Origin: Alcaligenaceae bacterium
GTDB lineage: Bacteria; Pseudomonadota; Gammaproteobacteria; Burkholderiales; Burkholderiaceae_B
Reading direction: 5' to 3'
Length of the DNA: 64,000 bases
Assembly: GCA_013416435.1 (NCBI GenBank)
Contig: JACCEN010000010.1
Coordinates: 1 to 64,000 of the forward strand
The notes under the pieces: generated by a model
The model's input: only the letters and a program-made list of their open reading frames with translations
Told to the model about the DNA's origin: nothing
The model's database searches: none
Program-made: the position numbers and the translations under genes
In this document: piece by piece, positions 41,566 through 51,777 of the stretch
Position numbering within the stretch: position 1 is the first letter of the stretch
How the letters are laid out: each line of letters begins with the position of its first letter

Positions 41566-41699
41566 GGGGTCAGACCCCATGCGGGGTCTGGCCCCTGACC
41601 TAAGCACTGGGACAGACCTGGGGTCAGACCCCGTACGGGGTCTGACCCCTCATGACGCCCCGGACGGACCCGGGGTCAGACCCAGCAGGGTCTGACCCC
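41566..41699. repeat. Three palindromes between ogt and the efflux outer-membrane gene
   Basis: Copies at 41566-41595 (core ATGC, one unpaired change in the right arm), 41620-41649 (core GTAC) and a 28-bp copy at 41672-41699 (core AGCA, one pair lost from each arm). The last ends one base before the stop codon of the outer-membrane gene. Confidence 0.94.
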
Positions 41700-43124
41700 T
41701 CACGGTCCCTGCCAGCCTCCGCCCAGCGCTTTGTACAACAGTATATGATTACTATTACGCGCTTGCCGCAAGTCGATCAGTCCTTGCTGCGCGGCGTACA
41801 AGCTGCGCTGCGCATCCAGCACGTTCAGGTAGTGGTCCAGCCCTCTTTCAAATCGGGCCTGCGACAAGGCCTGGTAGTCCCCCGCCGCCTCCACCAGCGC
41901 GCTCTGCGCATCTACCTGGTCATCGATGGTTCCTTGCCGCGCCAACGCATCCGCGACCTCGCGGAAGGCATTCTGGATGGACTTTTCGTAGGTCGCCACG
42001 GCAATGTCGCGGTCCGCTTCCGACACCCTGAGATTGGCCCGGTTCCGGCCGTTATCGAAAATCGGCAGGTGGATCTGCGGGACGAAGCTCCAGAAGCCGG
42101 TCCCCGCATCGAACAAGCTCGACAAAGCGCTGCTTGCCGTGCCTGCGGAAGCCGTCAGCGTGATGCTGGGAAAGAACGCGGCACGCGCGGCGCCGATGTT
42201 GGCATTGGCCGCCTGCAGCAAATGCTCGGCTTCCAGCACGTCGGGACGCTGCCGCAAGACTTCGGACGGCAAACCGGCGTCCAGTCCGGCCAGCGTCAGC
42301 CGGCCGTCGCCCTGCTCCGACGGCAGCAGGTCCGGCGGCACCAGGGCGCCCACCAGCAAGGTCAGCATATTCATGCCCTGCGCAACATCGCTGGTAAAGC
42401 GCGCGACATCCACTTTGGCGCCCTCCATGACGGTCTGCGCCTGGCGCAGGTCGAGCATGGAAGCCGTGCCCAGTTCATGGCGCCGCTTCATGAGCTGGTA
42501 GGCGGCCTTGCGGTTCTCCAGCGTGTGTCTTGCCAGGACCAGGCGCTCGTTGTCCGCACCCAGTGACAAGTATGCATTGGCGATTTCCGCCACCAGCCCC
42601 AGCTGCACGGACCTGCGCGCTTCTTCGGTCGCCAGATACCGCTGCAGCGCCTCGTCCCTCAGGCTCCGCACTCGGCCAAACAGATCGAGTTCGTACGCGC
42701 TGACTGCGATCCCGGCCGAGTACTGCCGACTGATGCCCGCCTCGCCGCTGGGAGCAAGGTCGGCGGGCACGCGCTGAGTGGTCGTCGAACCGGATGCGCC
42801 CAGGGAAGGCAGCGTATCCGCGCTGCGGATCTGGTATTGAGCGCGCGCGCGTTCGATATTCAACGCGGCCACCCGCAGATCGCGATTGTGCTCCAGCCCC
42901 AAGGCCAGCACGGCGCGCAGCCTGGGATCCAAAGCAAAATCCTGCCAGCCTATCGAAGCAGCCGGCTTGTCGGCCGTATCCTGCCCGGTTTCGTTGCCAT
43001 AGGCAGGGCCTGTCGGCCATGCCGTGGCCACCGGCATGCCGGGGCGCTGATAGTCGGGAGCCATGCTGACGCATCCGCTCAGCAGCAAGACCGTAGCCGC
43101 GAGGGCCGAAATATTGCGTTTCAT
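41700..43124 (-). CDS. RND efflux outer-membrane factor lipoprotein (NodT/OprM type)
   Basis: A 474-residue TolC-like outer-membrane channel with a lipobox (LLLSGCVSM, Cys about 18), so it is lipid-anchored. The two repeated outer-membrane factor domains are visible from LALEHNRDLRVAALNIERAR and from RPDVLEAEHLLQAANANIGA; FPSITLTASAGT and VQLGLVAEIANAYLSL fit NodT-family proteins. It forms the exit duct for the RND pump encoded just upstream (1-bp gap). Its 3' end abuts a palindrome. Confidence 0.93.
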   Translation of the reverse strand: MKRNISALAATVLLLSGCVSMAPDYQRPGMPVATAWPTGPAYGNETGQDTADKPAASIGWQDFALDPRLRAVLALGLEHNRDLRVAALNIERARAQYQIRSADTLPSLGASGSTTTQRVPADLAPSGEAGISRQYSAGIAVSAYELDLFGRVRSLRDEALQRYLATEEARRSVQLGLVAEIANAYLSLGADNERLVLARHTLENRKAAYQLMKRRHELGTASMLDLRQAQTVMEGAKVDVARFTSDVAQGMNMLTLLVGALVPPDLLPSEQGDGRLTLAGLDAGLPSEVLRQRPDVLEAEHLLQAANANIGAARAAFFPSITLTASAGTASSALSSLFDAGTGFWSFVPQIHLPIFDNGRNRANLRVSEADRDIAVATYEKSIQNAFREVADALARQGTIDDQVDAQSALVEAAGDYQALSQARFERGLDHYLNVLDAQRSLYAAQQGLIDLRQARNSNHILLYKALGGGWQGP

Positions 43125-43125
43125 A

Positions 43126-46100
43126 TCAGCTTTCCTCCGCAGCCAGGCCGTCGACCGCCCGTCCCTCAGGCTTCCGGGCCTGTCGGCGGGAACCGGAGCG
43201 GCTTACCACGACAAAGAATAGCGGGATAAAGAAGATCCCGATGAAGGTGGCTGCGATGGTACCGCCCAGCACTCCTGTTCCGATCGCATTCTGGCTGCCC
43301 GATCCTGCACCGGTGGAGAGCGCCAGCGGCAGCACGCCAAGGCCGAAGGCGATCGACGTCATCAGGATGGGCCGCAAGCGCATGCGAGACGCTTCAACCG
43401 CCGCCTCGACGACTGTCCTGCCCTGATTGGTCAGGTCCTTGGCGAACTCGACGATCATGATGGCGTTCTTCGATGCAAGGCCGATGGTCACCAACAGTCC
43501 CACCTGGAAATACACGTCGTTGGACAATCCCCTGCCGCCGGCCGCCAGCAAGGCGCCGAGCACGCCCAAGGGCACCACCAGCATCACGGACAGCGGAATG
43601 GACCAGCTCTCGTAGAGCGCCGCCAGGCACAGGAAGACCACGAGCAGCGACAATGCAAACAGCGCGGGCGCCTGGGAACCCGACATTCGTTCCTGGTAGG
43701 ACAGGCCCGTCCATTCGATGCCGAAGCCCTCGGGCAAGCGGGCGGCGATTTCCTCGATGGCCGCCATGGCGTCGCCTGAACTGACACCGGGCGCGGGTTC
43801 GCCTTGGATCTGCATCGCGGGCAGACCGTTGTAGCGCTCCAGGCGCGGCGAGCCCGAAGTCCACCGCATGGTCGCGAAGGCCGAGAACGGAACCATGTCG
43901 CCTTCTTTGTTGCGGACATGCCATTTGGACAAGTCCTCGGGCGCCTTGCGCGCATCGGCTTCCGACTGCATGTAGACCTTCTTCACACGCCCCTTGTCGA
44001 GGAAATCGTTGACGTAGGCGCCGCCCCACGCATAGGACAAGGTATTGTTGATGTCAGTCATGGACAGTCCCAGCGCACCCGCCTTGGCTTCGTCCACATC
44101 GACCTCCAGCTGCGGTGTGTTCTCCTGCCCGTTGGGCCGCACCGCGACCAGCAAGGGATTCTGCGCCGCCATGCCAAGCAATTGATTACGGACTTCCGTC
44201 AGGCTTTCGTGCCCATGCCCGCTCAAGTCCTGCAGGTAGAAGTCGAAGCCCTTGGCGTTTCCCAGTTCAAGGACGGCCGGCGGCGCGAACGCGAACGCCA
44301 TCGCGTCCTTGATCTGAGACAGCACGCCCATGCCCCTGCCGGCTATCGCGGCCACGCCATTTTCGTCGCCTTTGCGCTCATCCCAATCGGTCAGGCGGAC
44401 AAAGCCGAGCCCTCCGTTCTGGCCTGCTCCGGCGAAGCTGAAACCCGCGACGGTAAAGACCGATTCCACATTATTTTTTTCGACTTCCCGAAAATGGTGG
44501 TCTATGGTGTCAAGCACGGCAACCGTGCGCTCCTGGGTAGCGCCTGCGGGCAGGATGGCCTGCGAGAACAGTACGCCTTGGTCCTCATCCGGCAGGAAGG
44601 AGGTCGGCATGCGCACGAACAAGAGGCCCGTCACTACGACCAAGCCGCCGTAGATCAGCAGATAGCGCTTTCCGCGGCCCAGCATCTTGCCGACGCCCGA
44701 CTGGTACTTGGCAGTGCCGCGGTCGAATACCCGGTTGAACCAGCCGAAGAAGCCTTTCTTGTCCTCGTGGTGTCCCTTGGAAACGGGCTTGAGCATGGTG
44801 GCGCACAGTGCAGGCGTGAGGATGAGCGCCACCAGCACCGACAGCCCCATCGCCGAAACGATCGTGATGGAGAACTGCCGATAGATCACGCCGGTGGATC
44901 CGCCGAAAAACGCCATGGGAACCAGCACCGCCGATATCACCAGGCCGATGCCCACCAGCGCGCCGGTGATCTGATCCATGGATTTACGGGTGGCTTCGAG
45001 CGGCCCCAGCCCCTCTTCGGCCATCAACCTTTCAACGTTCTCGACGACCACGATGGCATCGTCCACCAGCAGGCCGATGGCCAGCACCACGCCGAAAAGC
45101 GTCAGCGTATTGATCGAATATCCGAACGCCGCCAGGATTCCGAATGTACCCAGCAGTACGACCGGCACCGCGATCGTGGGGATCAGGGTGGCGCGGATAT
45201 TCTGCAGGAACAGATACATCACCAGGAAAACGAGGATGATTGCTTCGATGAGGGTAGAAATCACGCCCTGGATGGAGATCTCCACAAAAGGCGTCGTGTC
45301 GAAGGCGACGACCGCCTTCATCCCCGGTGGAAAGGATTGCTCCAGCTGCGCGACGCCTGCTTTGATGGCCTCGGCCGTATCCAGCGCGTTGGCGCCGGTG
45401 GCGAGCTTGAAGCCCATGCCGGCGGACGGTTGGCCATTGTAGCGGGCCAACACGTTATAGCTTTCGCTGCCCAACTCTATGCGTGCGACATCGCGCAGGT
45501 GCACGGCGGCGCCGTCGGGTGTGGCGCGCAGCAAGATGTTGCCGAATTGCTCTGGCGTCTGAAGCAGGGACTGGGCGGTGACCGTCGCATTGAGCTGCTG
45601 GCCCGGCAAAGCCGGCAAAGCCCCTACCTGCCCCGCCGACACCTGCGCGTTCTGCTCGCGTATGGCGGCCGCAACGTCTTGCGGCATCAGGCTGTAGCTA
45701 TTGAGCTTGTCCGGATCCAGCCAGACGCGCATGGCGTACTGGCTGCCGAAGATCTCGATCTCGCCCACGCCTTCCACCCTGCTCAAGGGATCGCGCAAGT
45801 TCGACATGGCGTAATCGCCCAGATCCGTGCCGCTCATGCTGCCGTCTTCGGACACCAGGCCGACGACCATCACGAAGTTCATGGTGGACTTGGTTACCTG
45901 GACTCCCTGGCGTTGCACTTCCTGTGGCAGCATCGGGGTGGCGATTGCCAGCTTGTTCTGCACCTGTACCTGCGCAATATCGGGATCGGTGCCCGCCGCA
46001 AAAGTGATGGTGATGGACGTGCTGCCGTTGGAATCGCTGGTGGACGACATGTAGCTCATGCCGTCTATGCCCTTCATCTGCTGCTCTATCACCTGCGTGA

Positions 46101-46281
46101 CCGTGTCCTGTGCGGTCTGCGCGGATGCACCCGGGTATGCCGCGCGGATGGTGACCTGCGGCGGCGCGATGTCGGGGTACTGCGCCACCGGCAGGTTCAA
46201 GATGGAAATTCCGCCCGCCAGCATGATCACCAGGGAGATCACCCAGGCAAATATCGGGCGGTCGATGAAAAATCGAGACAT
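43126..46281 (-). CDS. RND multidrug efflux permease (HAE1, AcrB/MexB type)
   Basis: A 1051-residue inner-membrane proton-driven pump. The start [20 protein letters not shown] matches HAE1 permeases; the proton-relay Asp pair is in [20 protein letters not shown], and [20 protein letters not shown] is the matching motif in TM10. Two large periplasmic loops follow TM1 and TM7 (GDGYSYEQ-type pore parts not clearly read). It follows a membrane-fusion-protein gene and precedes an outer-membrane factor, completing a tripartite drug efflux set. A start 90 nt upstream would add a low-quality proline-rich extension; I rejected it. Confidence 0.95.
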   Translation of the reverse strand: MSRFFIDRPIFAWVISLVIMLAGGISILNLPVAQYPDIAPPQVTIRAAYPGASAQTAQDTVTQVIEQQMKGIDGMSYMSSTSDSNGSTSITITFAAGTDPDIAQVQVQNKLAIATPMLPQEVQRQGVQVTKSTMNFVMVVGLVSEDGSMSGTDLGDYAMSNLRDPLSRVEGVGEIEIFGSQYAMRVWLDPDKLNSYSLMPQDVAAAIREQNAQVSAGQVGALPALPGQQLNATVTAQSLLQTPEQFGNILLRATPDGAAVHLRDVARIELGSESYNVLARYNGQPSAGMGFKLATGANALDTAEAIKAGVAQLEQSFPPGMKAVVAFDTTPFVEISIQGVISTLIEAIILVFLVMYLFLQNIRATLIPTIAVPVVLLGTFGILAAFGYSINTLTLFGVVLAIGLLVDDAIVVVENVERLMAEEGLGPLEATRKSMDQITGALVGIGLVISAVLVPMAFFGGSTGVIYRQFSITIVSAMGLSVLVALILTPALCATMLKPVSKGHHEDKKGFFGWFNRVFDRGTAKYQSGVGKMLGRGKRYLLIYGGLVVVTGLLFVRMPTSFLPDEDQGVLFSQAILPAGATQERTVAVLDTIDHHFREVEKNNVESVFTVAGFSFAGAGQNGGLGFVRLTDWDERKGDENGVAAIAGRGMGVLSQIKDAMAFAFAPPAVLELGNAKGFDFYLQDLSGHGHESLTEVRNQLLGMAAQNPLLVAVRPNGQENTPQLEVDVDEAKAGALGLSMTDINNTLSYAWGGAYVNDFLDKGRVKKVYMQSEADARKAPEDLSKWHVRNKEGDMVPFSAFATMRWTSGSPRLERYNGLPAMQIQGEPAPGVSSGDAMAAIEEIAARLPEGFGIEWTGLSYQERMSGSQAPALFALSLLVVFLCLAALYESWSIPLSVMLVVPLGVLGALLAAGGRGLSNDVYFQVGLLVTIGLASKNAIMIVEFAKDLTNQGRTVVEAAVEASRMRLRPILMTSIAFGLGVLPLALSTGAGSGSQNAIGTGVLGGTIAATFIGIFFIPLFFVVVSRSGSRRQARKPEGRAVDGLAAEES

Positions 46282-46309
46282 GTCGTGTTGTTCCTGAGGT
46301 CGGGGGGGC

Positions 46310-47494
46310 TTATTGCGCGGCGGCGGATGTTGCGGCAAGCGAGGGCGCCGGCGCGCCGGCTTCCACGGCACGCGCTTCGGCGCCGGGGCGCACCTTCTGC
46401 ACGCCTTCCACGATCAGGCGTTCGCCCGGACTGATGCCGCGCTCGACCAGCCACTGATCGCCTATCGCGCGCGACGTTTCCAGCACGCGCAGCTCGACCT
46501 TGTTGTCCGGATTCAAGACCAGTGCGGTCGGCGTTCCCTTCCCGTCCCGCATCACGGCGCGCTGGGGCAGCAGCATCGCATCGTCGCGCAGCCCTTCCTC
46601 GATCTGCGCGCGCACATACATGCCGGGCAGCAGCTTGTTGTCAGGATTCGGAAATACGGCGCGCAGGGTGACCATGCCGGTGCCGGGCTCCACGCGGACC
46701 TCGGAGAACTGCAGTTCTCCCGGGTGCTCATAGACCGAGCCGTCTTCCAGTTTCAGCTTGACGCTGGCGGCCGCTTTGTCTGATCTTTTGAGCGCGCCCG
46801 AAGCCAGCGCCTCGCGTAGCCGCAAAAGTTCCACGCTCGATTGGGTGACATCCACATAGATGGGATCGAGCTGTTGAATGACGGCCAGGGGGTCGGGCTG
46901 ACTGGCCGACAGCAGTGCGCCCGGCGTGACGCTGGACTGGCCGATTCGTCCTGAAATAGGCGCTTCCACACGGGTGTAGGCCAAGTTGATGGCCTCCATG
47001 TCCAGGGCTGCCTTGGCAGCCGCCACATCGGCCTGGGCCCGGAGCAGTTCCGCTTGTGCGGAGTCGTTCTCCTGCTTGCTGACCGCATTGATCTTCACCA
47101 GCTCCTTGTATCGGCCGGCTGTCAAGCGGGTCACTTTCAGGTTCGCTTCCGCCTTGGCCAGCGCCGCCTTGGCGCTGTTGTGCCGCGCCTTGAAAATGGC
47201 GTCGTCGATCTGATAGAGGATATCGCCGGCATTCACCTCGCCGCCCTCCTTGAACAGCCTTTCTTTCAGGATGCCGCCGACCTGTGGCCGCAGCTCGGAC
47301 ACCATGTAGGGATTGGTGCGACCCGCCAGCTCGGTCGTCATCGACAGGGTTTGCGTCTGAGTCGTGACGACCCCGACCTCGGGCAAGGGCGGCGGACCGC
47401 TTTGTGCGACGGGCTCGCTGCAGCCGGCAAGCGCGGCGACAAACGCCAGGGCGGACAGAGACCCAAGGCGACGAAATATCTTTTGTTGCTTCAT
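46310..47494 (-). CDS. RND efflux periplasmic adaptor (membrane fusion protein)
   Basis: A 394-residue adaptor with an N-terminal lipobox ([10 protein letters not shown], Cys about 25). The beta-barrel, lipoyl and alpha-hairpin parts are recognisable: [40 protein letters not shown], and [20 protein letters not shown]. It links the RND permease with the outer-membrane factor. It is the first gene of the three-gene operon and is divergent from the TetR repressor gene, from whose product it is probably repressed. Confidence 0.93.
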   Translation of the reverse strand: MKQQKIFRRLGSLSALAFVAALAGCSEPVAQSGPPPLPEVGVVTTQTQTLSMTTELAGRTNPYMVSELRPQVGGILKERLFKEGGEVNAGDILYQIDDAIFKARHNSAKAALAKAEANLKVTRLTAGRYKELVKINAVSKQENDSAQAELLRAQADVAAAKAALDMEAINLAYTRVEAPISGRIGQSSVTPGALLSASQPDPLAVIQQLDPIYVDVTQSSVELLRLREALASGALKRSDKAAASVKLKLEDGSVYEHPGELQFSEVRVEPGTGMVTLRAVFPNPDNKLLPGMYVRAQIEEGLRDDAMLLPQRAVMRDGKGTPTALVLNPDNKVELRVLETSRAIGDQWLVERGISPGERLIVEGVQKVRPGAEARAVEAGAPAPSLAATSAAAQ

Positions 47495-47517
47495 TGATGG
47501 AATCCGGGAAGATTATA

Positions 47518-47532
47518 ACCGTACGGTACGGT
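47518..47532. promoter_or_regulatory. Probable TetR operator between adaptor and tetR
   Basis: ACCGTACGGTACGGT contains the perfect palindrome ACCGTACGGT plus a third half-site; a further TGTACGGAT lies at 47571-47579, nearer tetR. TTTAAACTTGAC (47536-47547) between them looks like promoter sequence. The site lies in the 109-bp divergent region, the normal place for an efflux repressor operator. Confidence 0.55.
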
Positions 47533-47603
47533 CATTTTAAACTTGACAAAAACCCAGCGTCAAGCAAAACTGTACGGATAAGTTCAGTTAATGAGGAATA
47601 ACC

Positions 47604-48239
47604 ATGAGGACGAAAAGCGAAGAGCGGCGCGACGCGATATTGGCTGTCGCCCTCGATACATTTCGCGAACTAGGTTTCGAGGCCGCTTCCATGTCGCTGA
47701 TCTCAGCGCGGGTCGGGGGCTCCAAAGCCACGCTTTACAACTATTTCGCCTCAAAGGAAGAACTGCTCCTCGAGGCCATGCTCTTCTCAGGCAGAAAACA
47801 TGCCGAGGATATCCTTGCTTTGTTGCAGGCGGATGGAGACCTGGCCTTGCAGCTGCGCGACTTCGTTCGATCGCTGCTGGGTTTGATCAACGCGCCGAAA
47901 ACCACCGAGATCCTGCGCGTGGCCATTTCGGTGGGAGGCAGCACGAATATCGGCAAGCGCTTCTATGAACTGGGATCGCACCGGGTTTGGGAAACCATCG
48001 GCAACACCCTGGAGCAGCAGGTGCAGGCAGGCGCCTTGCGCGCCGATGCGGATCCAGCGGTAATGGCCATGCACTTGCGCTGCTTATGCGAGGTGGACCT
48101 GATTCCGAACTTGCTGGGGGCGTCCGGCGAGCAGGCTGCCGACAGCATCGAGCGCAAGGCCGACTGCATCGTGGGCATTTTTTTGAAGACTTACGGCAAG
48201 GTGGGGTCAGACCCTGTACGGGGTCTGACCCCTATTTAA
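47604..48239 (+). CDS. TetR-family repressor of the RND efflux operon
   Basis: A 211-residue TetR-type regulator (AcrR/TtgR-like). The N-terminal helix-turn-helix spans about 10-55: ERRDAILAVALDTFRELGFE, ARVGGSKATLYNYFASKEEL. The C-terminal half is the ligand and dimer domain. It is divergent from the adaptor gene with a palindromic site between, so it probably represses the efflux operon and is released by pump substrates. Its final 11 residues (GSDPVRGLTPI) are encoded by a palindrome. Confidence 0.92.
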   Translation: MRTKSEERRDAILAVALDTFRELGFEAASMSLISARVGGSKATLYNYFASKEELLLEAMLFSGRKHAEDILALLQADGDLALQLRDFVRSLLGLINAPKTTEILRVAISVGGSTNIGKRFYELGSHRVWETIGNTLEQQVQAGALRADADPAVMAMHLRCLCEVDLIPNLLGASGEQAADSIERKADCIVGIFLKTYGKVGSDPVRGLTPI

Positions 48240-48280
48240 GCGATCCGGGGGGGGTCAGACCCCGTACGGGGTCTGACCCC
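48203..48280. repeat. Two palindromes between tetR and ppsA
   Basis: Copies at 48203-48232 (core GTAC; one C-to-T change, still a G-T pair in RNA) and 48251-48280 (core GTAC). The second is extended by three more G/C pairs on each side to a 36-bp perfect palindrome (48248-48283). The first is inside the tetR frame. Confidence 0.95.
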
Positions 48281-48318
48281 CCCGGGGCGGAAAGGCGCGC
48301 GGCGCGCGCCCTTCCGTC

Positions 48319-50682
48319 CTACTTGGCCAGTCGCTGCCAGGTGTCGACCACCGTGTCCGGGTTCAGAGACATCGACAAAATGCCTTCATCCCTCAGCCAT
48401 TGAGCCAGGTCGGCGTGGTCGCTGGGGCCTTGGCCGCAGATGCCCACGTACTTGCCTGCAGCCAGGCATGCCTTGATGGCACGGCCAAGCATGAATTTGA
48501 CGGCCTCGTCGCGCTCGTCGAAATCGGCGGCCAGCAGCTCCATGCCAGAATCGCGGTCCAGGCCCAGCGTGAGCTGGGTCATGTCGTTCGAGCCGATGGA
48601 GAACCCGTCGAAATACTGCAGGAATTGCTCGGCCAGAATCGCATTGGACGGCACTTCGCACATCATGACCAGGCGCAATCCGTTGCGGCCGCGCTCGAGC
48701 CCATGGCTGGCCAATAGATCCACCACTTTGGCGGCCTGCGGCAGAGTCCGCACGAAAGGCACCATGATCTCGACGTTGGTGAGCCCCATTTCATCGCGCA
48801 CTTTCTTCAGCGCCTCGCATTCCATGCGGAAGCACTCGGCGAAGTCCTCGGATACATAGCGCGATGCGCCGCGGAAGCCCAGCATGGGATTTTCTTCCTC
48901 GGGCTCGTAGCGGGAACCGCCCACCAGTTTGCGGTACTCGTTGGACTTGAAGTCGGACAAGCGCACGATGACCGGCTTGGGATAGAACGCAGCGGCAATG
49001 GTGCCGATGCCCTCGGCGAGCTTCTCGACGAAGAAAGCGCGCGGGCTGGCATAGCCCCTGGCCGCCGACTCCACCGCCTGCTTGAGCTCGCCGTCCACGT
49101 TGGGGTAGTCGAGCACCGCCTTGGGGTGGACGTTGATGTTGTTGTTGATGATGAATTCCAGCCTGGCCAGGCCGACGCCGTCGTTGGGGATCTGCGAGAA
49201 GTCGAAAGCCAGTTGCGGGTTGCCGACGTTCATCATGACCTTCAGGCCGATGTCGGGCATCTCGCCCCATTGGACTTCTTCGATCTCGGTTTCGATCAGG
49301 CCATCGTAGATGCGCCCTTCGTCGCCCTCGGCGCAGGAAACCGTGACCTCGCTGCCATTGGTCAACACATCGGTGGCGGTGGCGCAGCCCACGACGGCAG
49401 GGATGCCCAGCTCGCGCGCGATGATTGCCGCGTGGCAGGTGCGGCCGCCGCGATTGGTGACGATGGCCGACGCCAGCTTCATGACCGGTTCCCAGTTGGG
49501 GTCGGTCATGTCGGTGACCAGAATGTCGCCGGCCTTGACCTGGTCCATTTCCGAGATGTCGCCCACGATGCGGACTTTGCCCGAGCCGATTTTCTGGCCG
49601 ATCGCCCGGCCCGTGATCAGGACTTCGCCGGTGGCCTTCAGGCGATAGCGTTCCTGGACGTCAGCATGCTGTTGCTGGGACTTGACGGTTTCAGGACGCG
49701 CCTGAAGGATGTAGATCTTGCCGTCGATGCCGTCGCGGCCCCATTCGATGTCCATGGGACGCTGGTAGTGGTTTTCGATGATGACGGCGTAGCGTGCCAG
49801 CTCGATGACCTCTTCATCCGTGAGCGAATAGCGGTTGCGCTCGGACACGGGCACGTCGACGGTGCGCACGGCATGGCCGGAAGTGCGCTCGGGGTCGAAT
49901 TCCATCTTGATCAGCTTGGAGCCGATGCGCCGGCTGATGATGGGATAGTGCCCGGCCGCCAGGGTGGGCTTGAAGACATAGAACTCGTCGGGGTTGACCG
50001 CGCCCTGCACCACGGTTTCGCCCAGGCCGTAGGACGAGGTGATGAAGACCACGTCGTTGAAGCCGGATTCGGTGTCGAGCGTGAACATCACGCCGGCGCT
50101 GCCGCGGTCGGACCGCACCATGCGCTGGATGCCGGCGGACAAGGCGACGTCGGCATGGGCATAGCCTTTGTGAACGCGATAGGAAATGGCGCGGTCGTTA
50201 TACAGCGACGCGAAGACGTGGCGGATTTTCTCCAGGACTTCTTCGATGCCGACCACGTTCAGATAGGTTTCCTGCTGGCCCGCAAACGAGGCATCGGGCA
50301 GGTCTTCCGCAGTGGCGGACGAGCGCACGGCAAACGAACCCTTGCCGTCGGCATCGAGTTCCGCGAACGCCTTGCGTATGGCTTGTTCGAGCGCGGCGGG
50401 GAAAGGCGTGTCGATGATCCATTGACGGATCTCGGCGCCCGCGCTGGCCAGCTCGCGCACGTCTTCGGAGTCGAGCGTCGTGAGGCGATCGGCGATGCGC
50501 TGGTCGAGGGAAGTGGATTTCAGGAATTCGCGAAATGCGTCAGCGGTGGTCGCGAACCCGCCTGGAACCCGGACACCGGCCCCTGCCAACTGACTGATCA
50601 TTTCACCTAGCGATGCGTTTTTACCTCCTACCGAGTCGACGTCCGTCATGCGGAGCTGCTCGAAAGACACTACATAAGACAT
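48319..50682 (-). CDS. ppsA: Phosphoenolpyruvate synthase
   Basis: A 787-residue enzyme that makes PEP from pyruvate and ATP for gluconeogenesis. Domains in order: ATP-grasp nucleotide domain ([14 protein letters not shown] at the start, [20 protein letters not shown]), the swivelling phosphohistidine domain with [20 protein letters not shown], and the PEP/pyruvate TIM barrel ending in the Cys motif [20 protein letters not shown]. Full length and intact. It is divergent from ppsR, the kinase/phosphorylase that controls it; two palindromes lie in the promoter gap. Confidence 0.97.
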   Translation of the reverse strand: MSYVVSFEQLRMTDVDSVGGKNASLGEMISQLAGAGVRVPGGFATTADAFREFLKSTSLDQRIADRLTTLDSEDVRELASAGAEIRQWIIDTPFPAALEQAIRKAFAELDADGKGSFAVRSSATAEDLPDASFAGQQETYLNVVGIEEVLEKIRHVFASLYNDRAISYRVHKGYAHADVALSAGIQRMVRSDRGSAGVMFTLDTESGFNDVVFITSSYGLGETVVQGAVNPDEFYVFKPTLAAGHYPIISRRIGSKLIKMEFDPERTSGHAVRTVDVPVSERNRYSLTDEEVIELARYAVIIENHYQRPMDIEWGRDGIDGKIYILQARPETVKSQQQHADVQERYRLKATGEVLITGRAIGQKIGSGKVRIVGDISEMDQVKAGDILVTDMTDPNWEPVMKLASAIVTNRGGRTCHAAIIARELGIPAVVGCATATDVLTNGSEVTVSCAEGDEGRIYDGLIETEIEEVQWGEMPDIGLKVMMNVGNPQLAFDFSQIPNDGVGLARLEFIINNNINVHPKAVLDYPNVDGELKQAVESAARGYASPRAFFVEKLAEGIGTIAAAFYPKPVIVRLSDFKSNEYRKLVGGSRYEPEEENPMLGFRGASRYVSEDFAECFRMECEALKKVRDEMGLTNVEIMVPFVRTLPQAAKVVDLLASHGLERGRNGLRLVMMCEVPSNAILAEQFLQYFDGFSIGSNDMTQLTLGLDRDSGMELLAADFDERDEAVKFMLGRAIKACLAAGKYVGICGQGPSDHADLAQWLRDEGILSMSLNPDTVVDTWQRLAK

Positions 50683-50756
50683 AAAGTCACCTTTGACTAA
50701 TATAAAGAAAGCTTGTTTGCTTAATGCGCGCCATGTTGCGGTGGAAGGTTGTTCCG

Positions 50757-50831
50757 GGGGTCAGACCCCATGCGGGGTCTGACCCCCTCATCCGTGTTGT
50801 CGGGGTCAGACCCCGTACGGGGTCTGACCCC
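50757..50831. repeat. Two 30-bp palindromes in the ppsA/ppsR divergent promoter gap
   Basis: Copies at 50757-50786 (core ATGC) and 50802-50831 (core GTAC). They lie 75 and 120 nt upstream of the ppsA start and about 104-178 nt upstream of the ppsR start, so they are in the promoter region of both genes. Confidence 0.96.
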
Positions 50832-50934
50832 TTGTGGCAGCGTACTAAGCAAACCAGCCTTGCCTGCTGGTACGGTGACTGTTAATCTTTGGCGATTGTA
50901 CCTTTTCTGGCCTACTCTGCATTTAGTTTATTCC

Positions 50935-51768
50935 ATGTCAGCACCTTTGATCGAACGCACCGTTTTTGTCGTTTCCGATAGCACGGGCATTACGGCTGAA
51001 ACCTTCAGCAACTCAGTACTGTCCCAATTCGAGCAGGTCAAATTCGAAGCCATACGCATGCCCTTTCTGGACACCCTTGAAAAAGCCGCGGCCGCCGCAG
51101 TGCGCATCAATCGCTGCGCCGACGAGCAAGGCGCGCCGCCTCTGGTGTTCAGCACCCTGGTGAACCAGGACATCGCGCAGGAAATCCGCAGCGCCAATTG
51201 CACGTTTCTCGATCTGTTCGGCACCTTCGTGCAGCATATCGAAACCGCGCTGGGCATGAAATCCAACCATTCGGTGGGCCGTTCGCACATGGGCGGGCTC
51301 ACCAAGCAATATCACGACCGTATCGAAGCCATCAACTTCAGCCTGGCCCACGACGACGGCCAGTTTGTCCATGGCCTCGAGGAAGCTGACGTCATCCTGG
51401 TCGGGGTGTCGCGCTGCGGGAAGACGCCCACCAGTCTTTACCTGGCCATGCAGTATGCGGTCAAGGCGGCGAACTTCCCTTTGATCCCCGAAGATTTCGA
51501 TCGAGGCTCCCTCCCGGCCACGCTCATGCCCTTCCGTAAAAAGCTGTTCGGGCTGTCCATCCTGCCATCCCGCCTGGCGGAGGTCCGCAACGAACGGCGG
51601 CCCAACAGCCAGTATTCGTCCATCAAGCAATGCCGGCATGAAGTGGCCGAGGCCGAGCGCCTGATGCGCATGGAGAACATCCCCTGGCTGTCGACCACCA
51701 CCAAGTCCATCGAAGAGATTTCGTCCAAAGTGCTGGACGAGGTCGGGCTCAATCGGCGGATGTATTGA
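50935..51768 (+). CDS. ppsR: PEP synthase regulatory kinase/pyrophosphorylase
   Basis: A 277-residue DUF299 protein, the bifunctional ADP-dependent kinase and Pi-dependent pyrophosphorylase that inactivates and reactivates PEP synthase on a conserved Thr. The P-loop is GVSRCGKTPTSLYLA; RTVFVVSDSTGITAETFSNS is the family start and NSVGRSH-like HSVGRSHMGGLTKQYHDRIE a second landmark. The ATG at 50935 fits the family N-terminus; the longer frame upstream merely translates two palindromes. It is divergent from its target gene ppsA. Confidence 0.96.
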   Translation: MSAPLIERTVFVVSDSTGITAETFSNSVLSQFEQVKFEAIRMPFLDTLEKAAAAAVRINRCADEQGAPPLVFSTLVNQDIAQEIRSANCTFLDLFGTFVQHIETALGMKSNHSVGRSHMGGLTKQYHDRIEAINFSLAHDDGQFVHGLEEADVILVGVSRCGKTPTSLYLAMQYAVKAANFPLIPEDFDRGSLPATLMPFRKKLFGLSILPSRLAEVRNERRPNSQYSSIKQCRHEVAEAERLMRMENIPWLSTTTKSIEEISSKVLDEVGLNRRMY

Positions 51769-51777
51769 CGGGATGCA

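Noticed and set aside
46282..46371. Longer start for the RND permease
   Set aside because: The extra 30 residues are proline/arginine-rich and overlap the adaptor gene's end; MSRFFIDRP is the standard start.
43804..46434. 876-codon plus-strand frame opposite the RND permease
   Set aside because: Antisense shadow of a high-GC gene; its composition is His/Gln/Arg-rich and no family fits.
50749..50934. N-terminal extension of ppsR
   Set aside because: It only translates two palindromes and the promoter region; the ATG at 50935 matches the family start.
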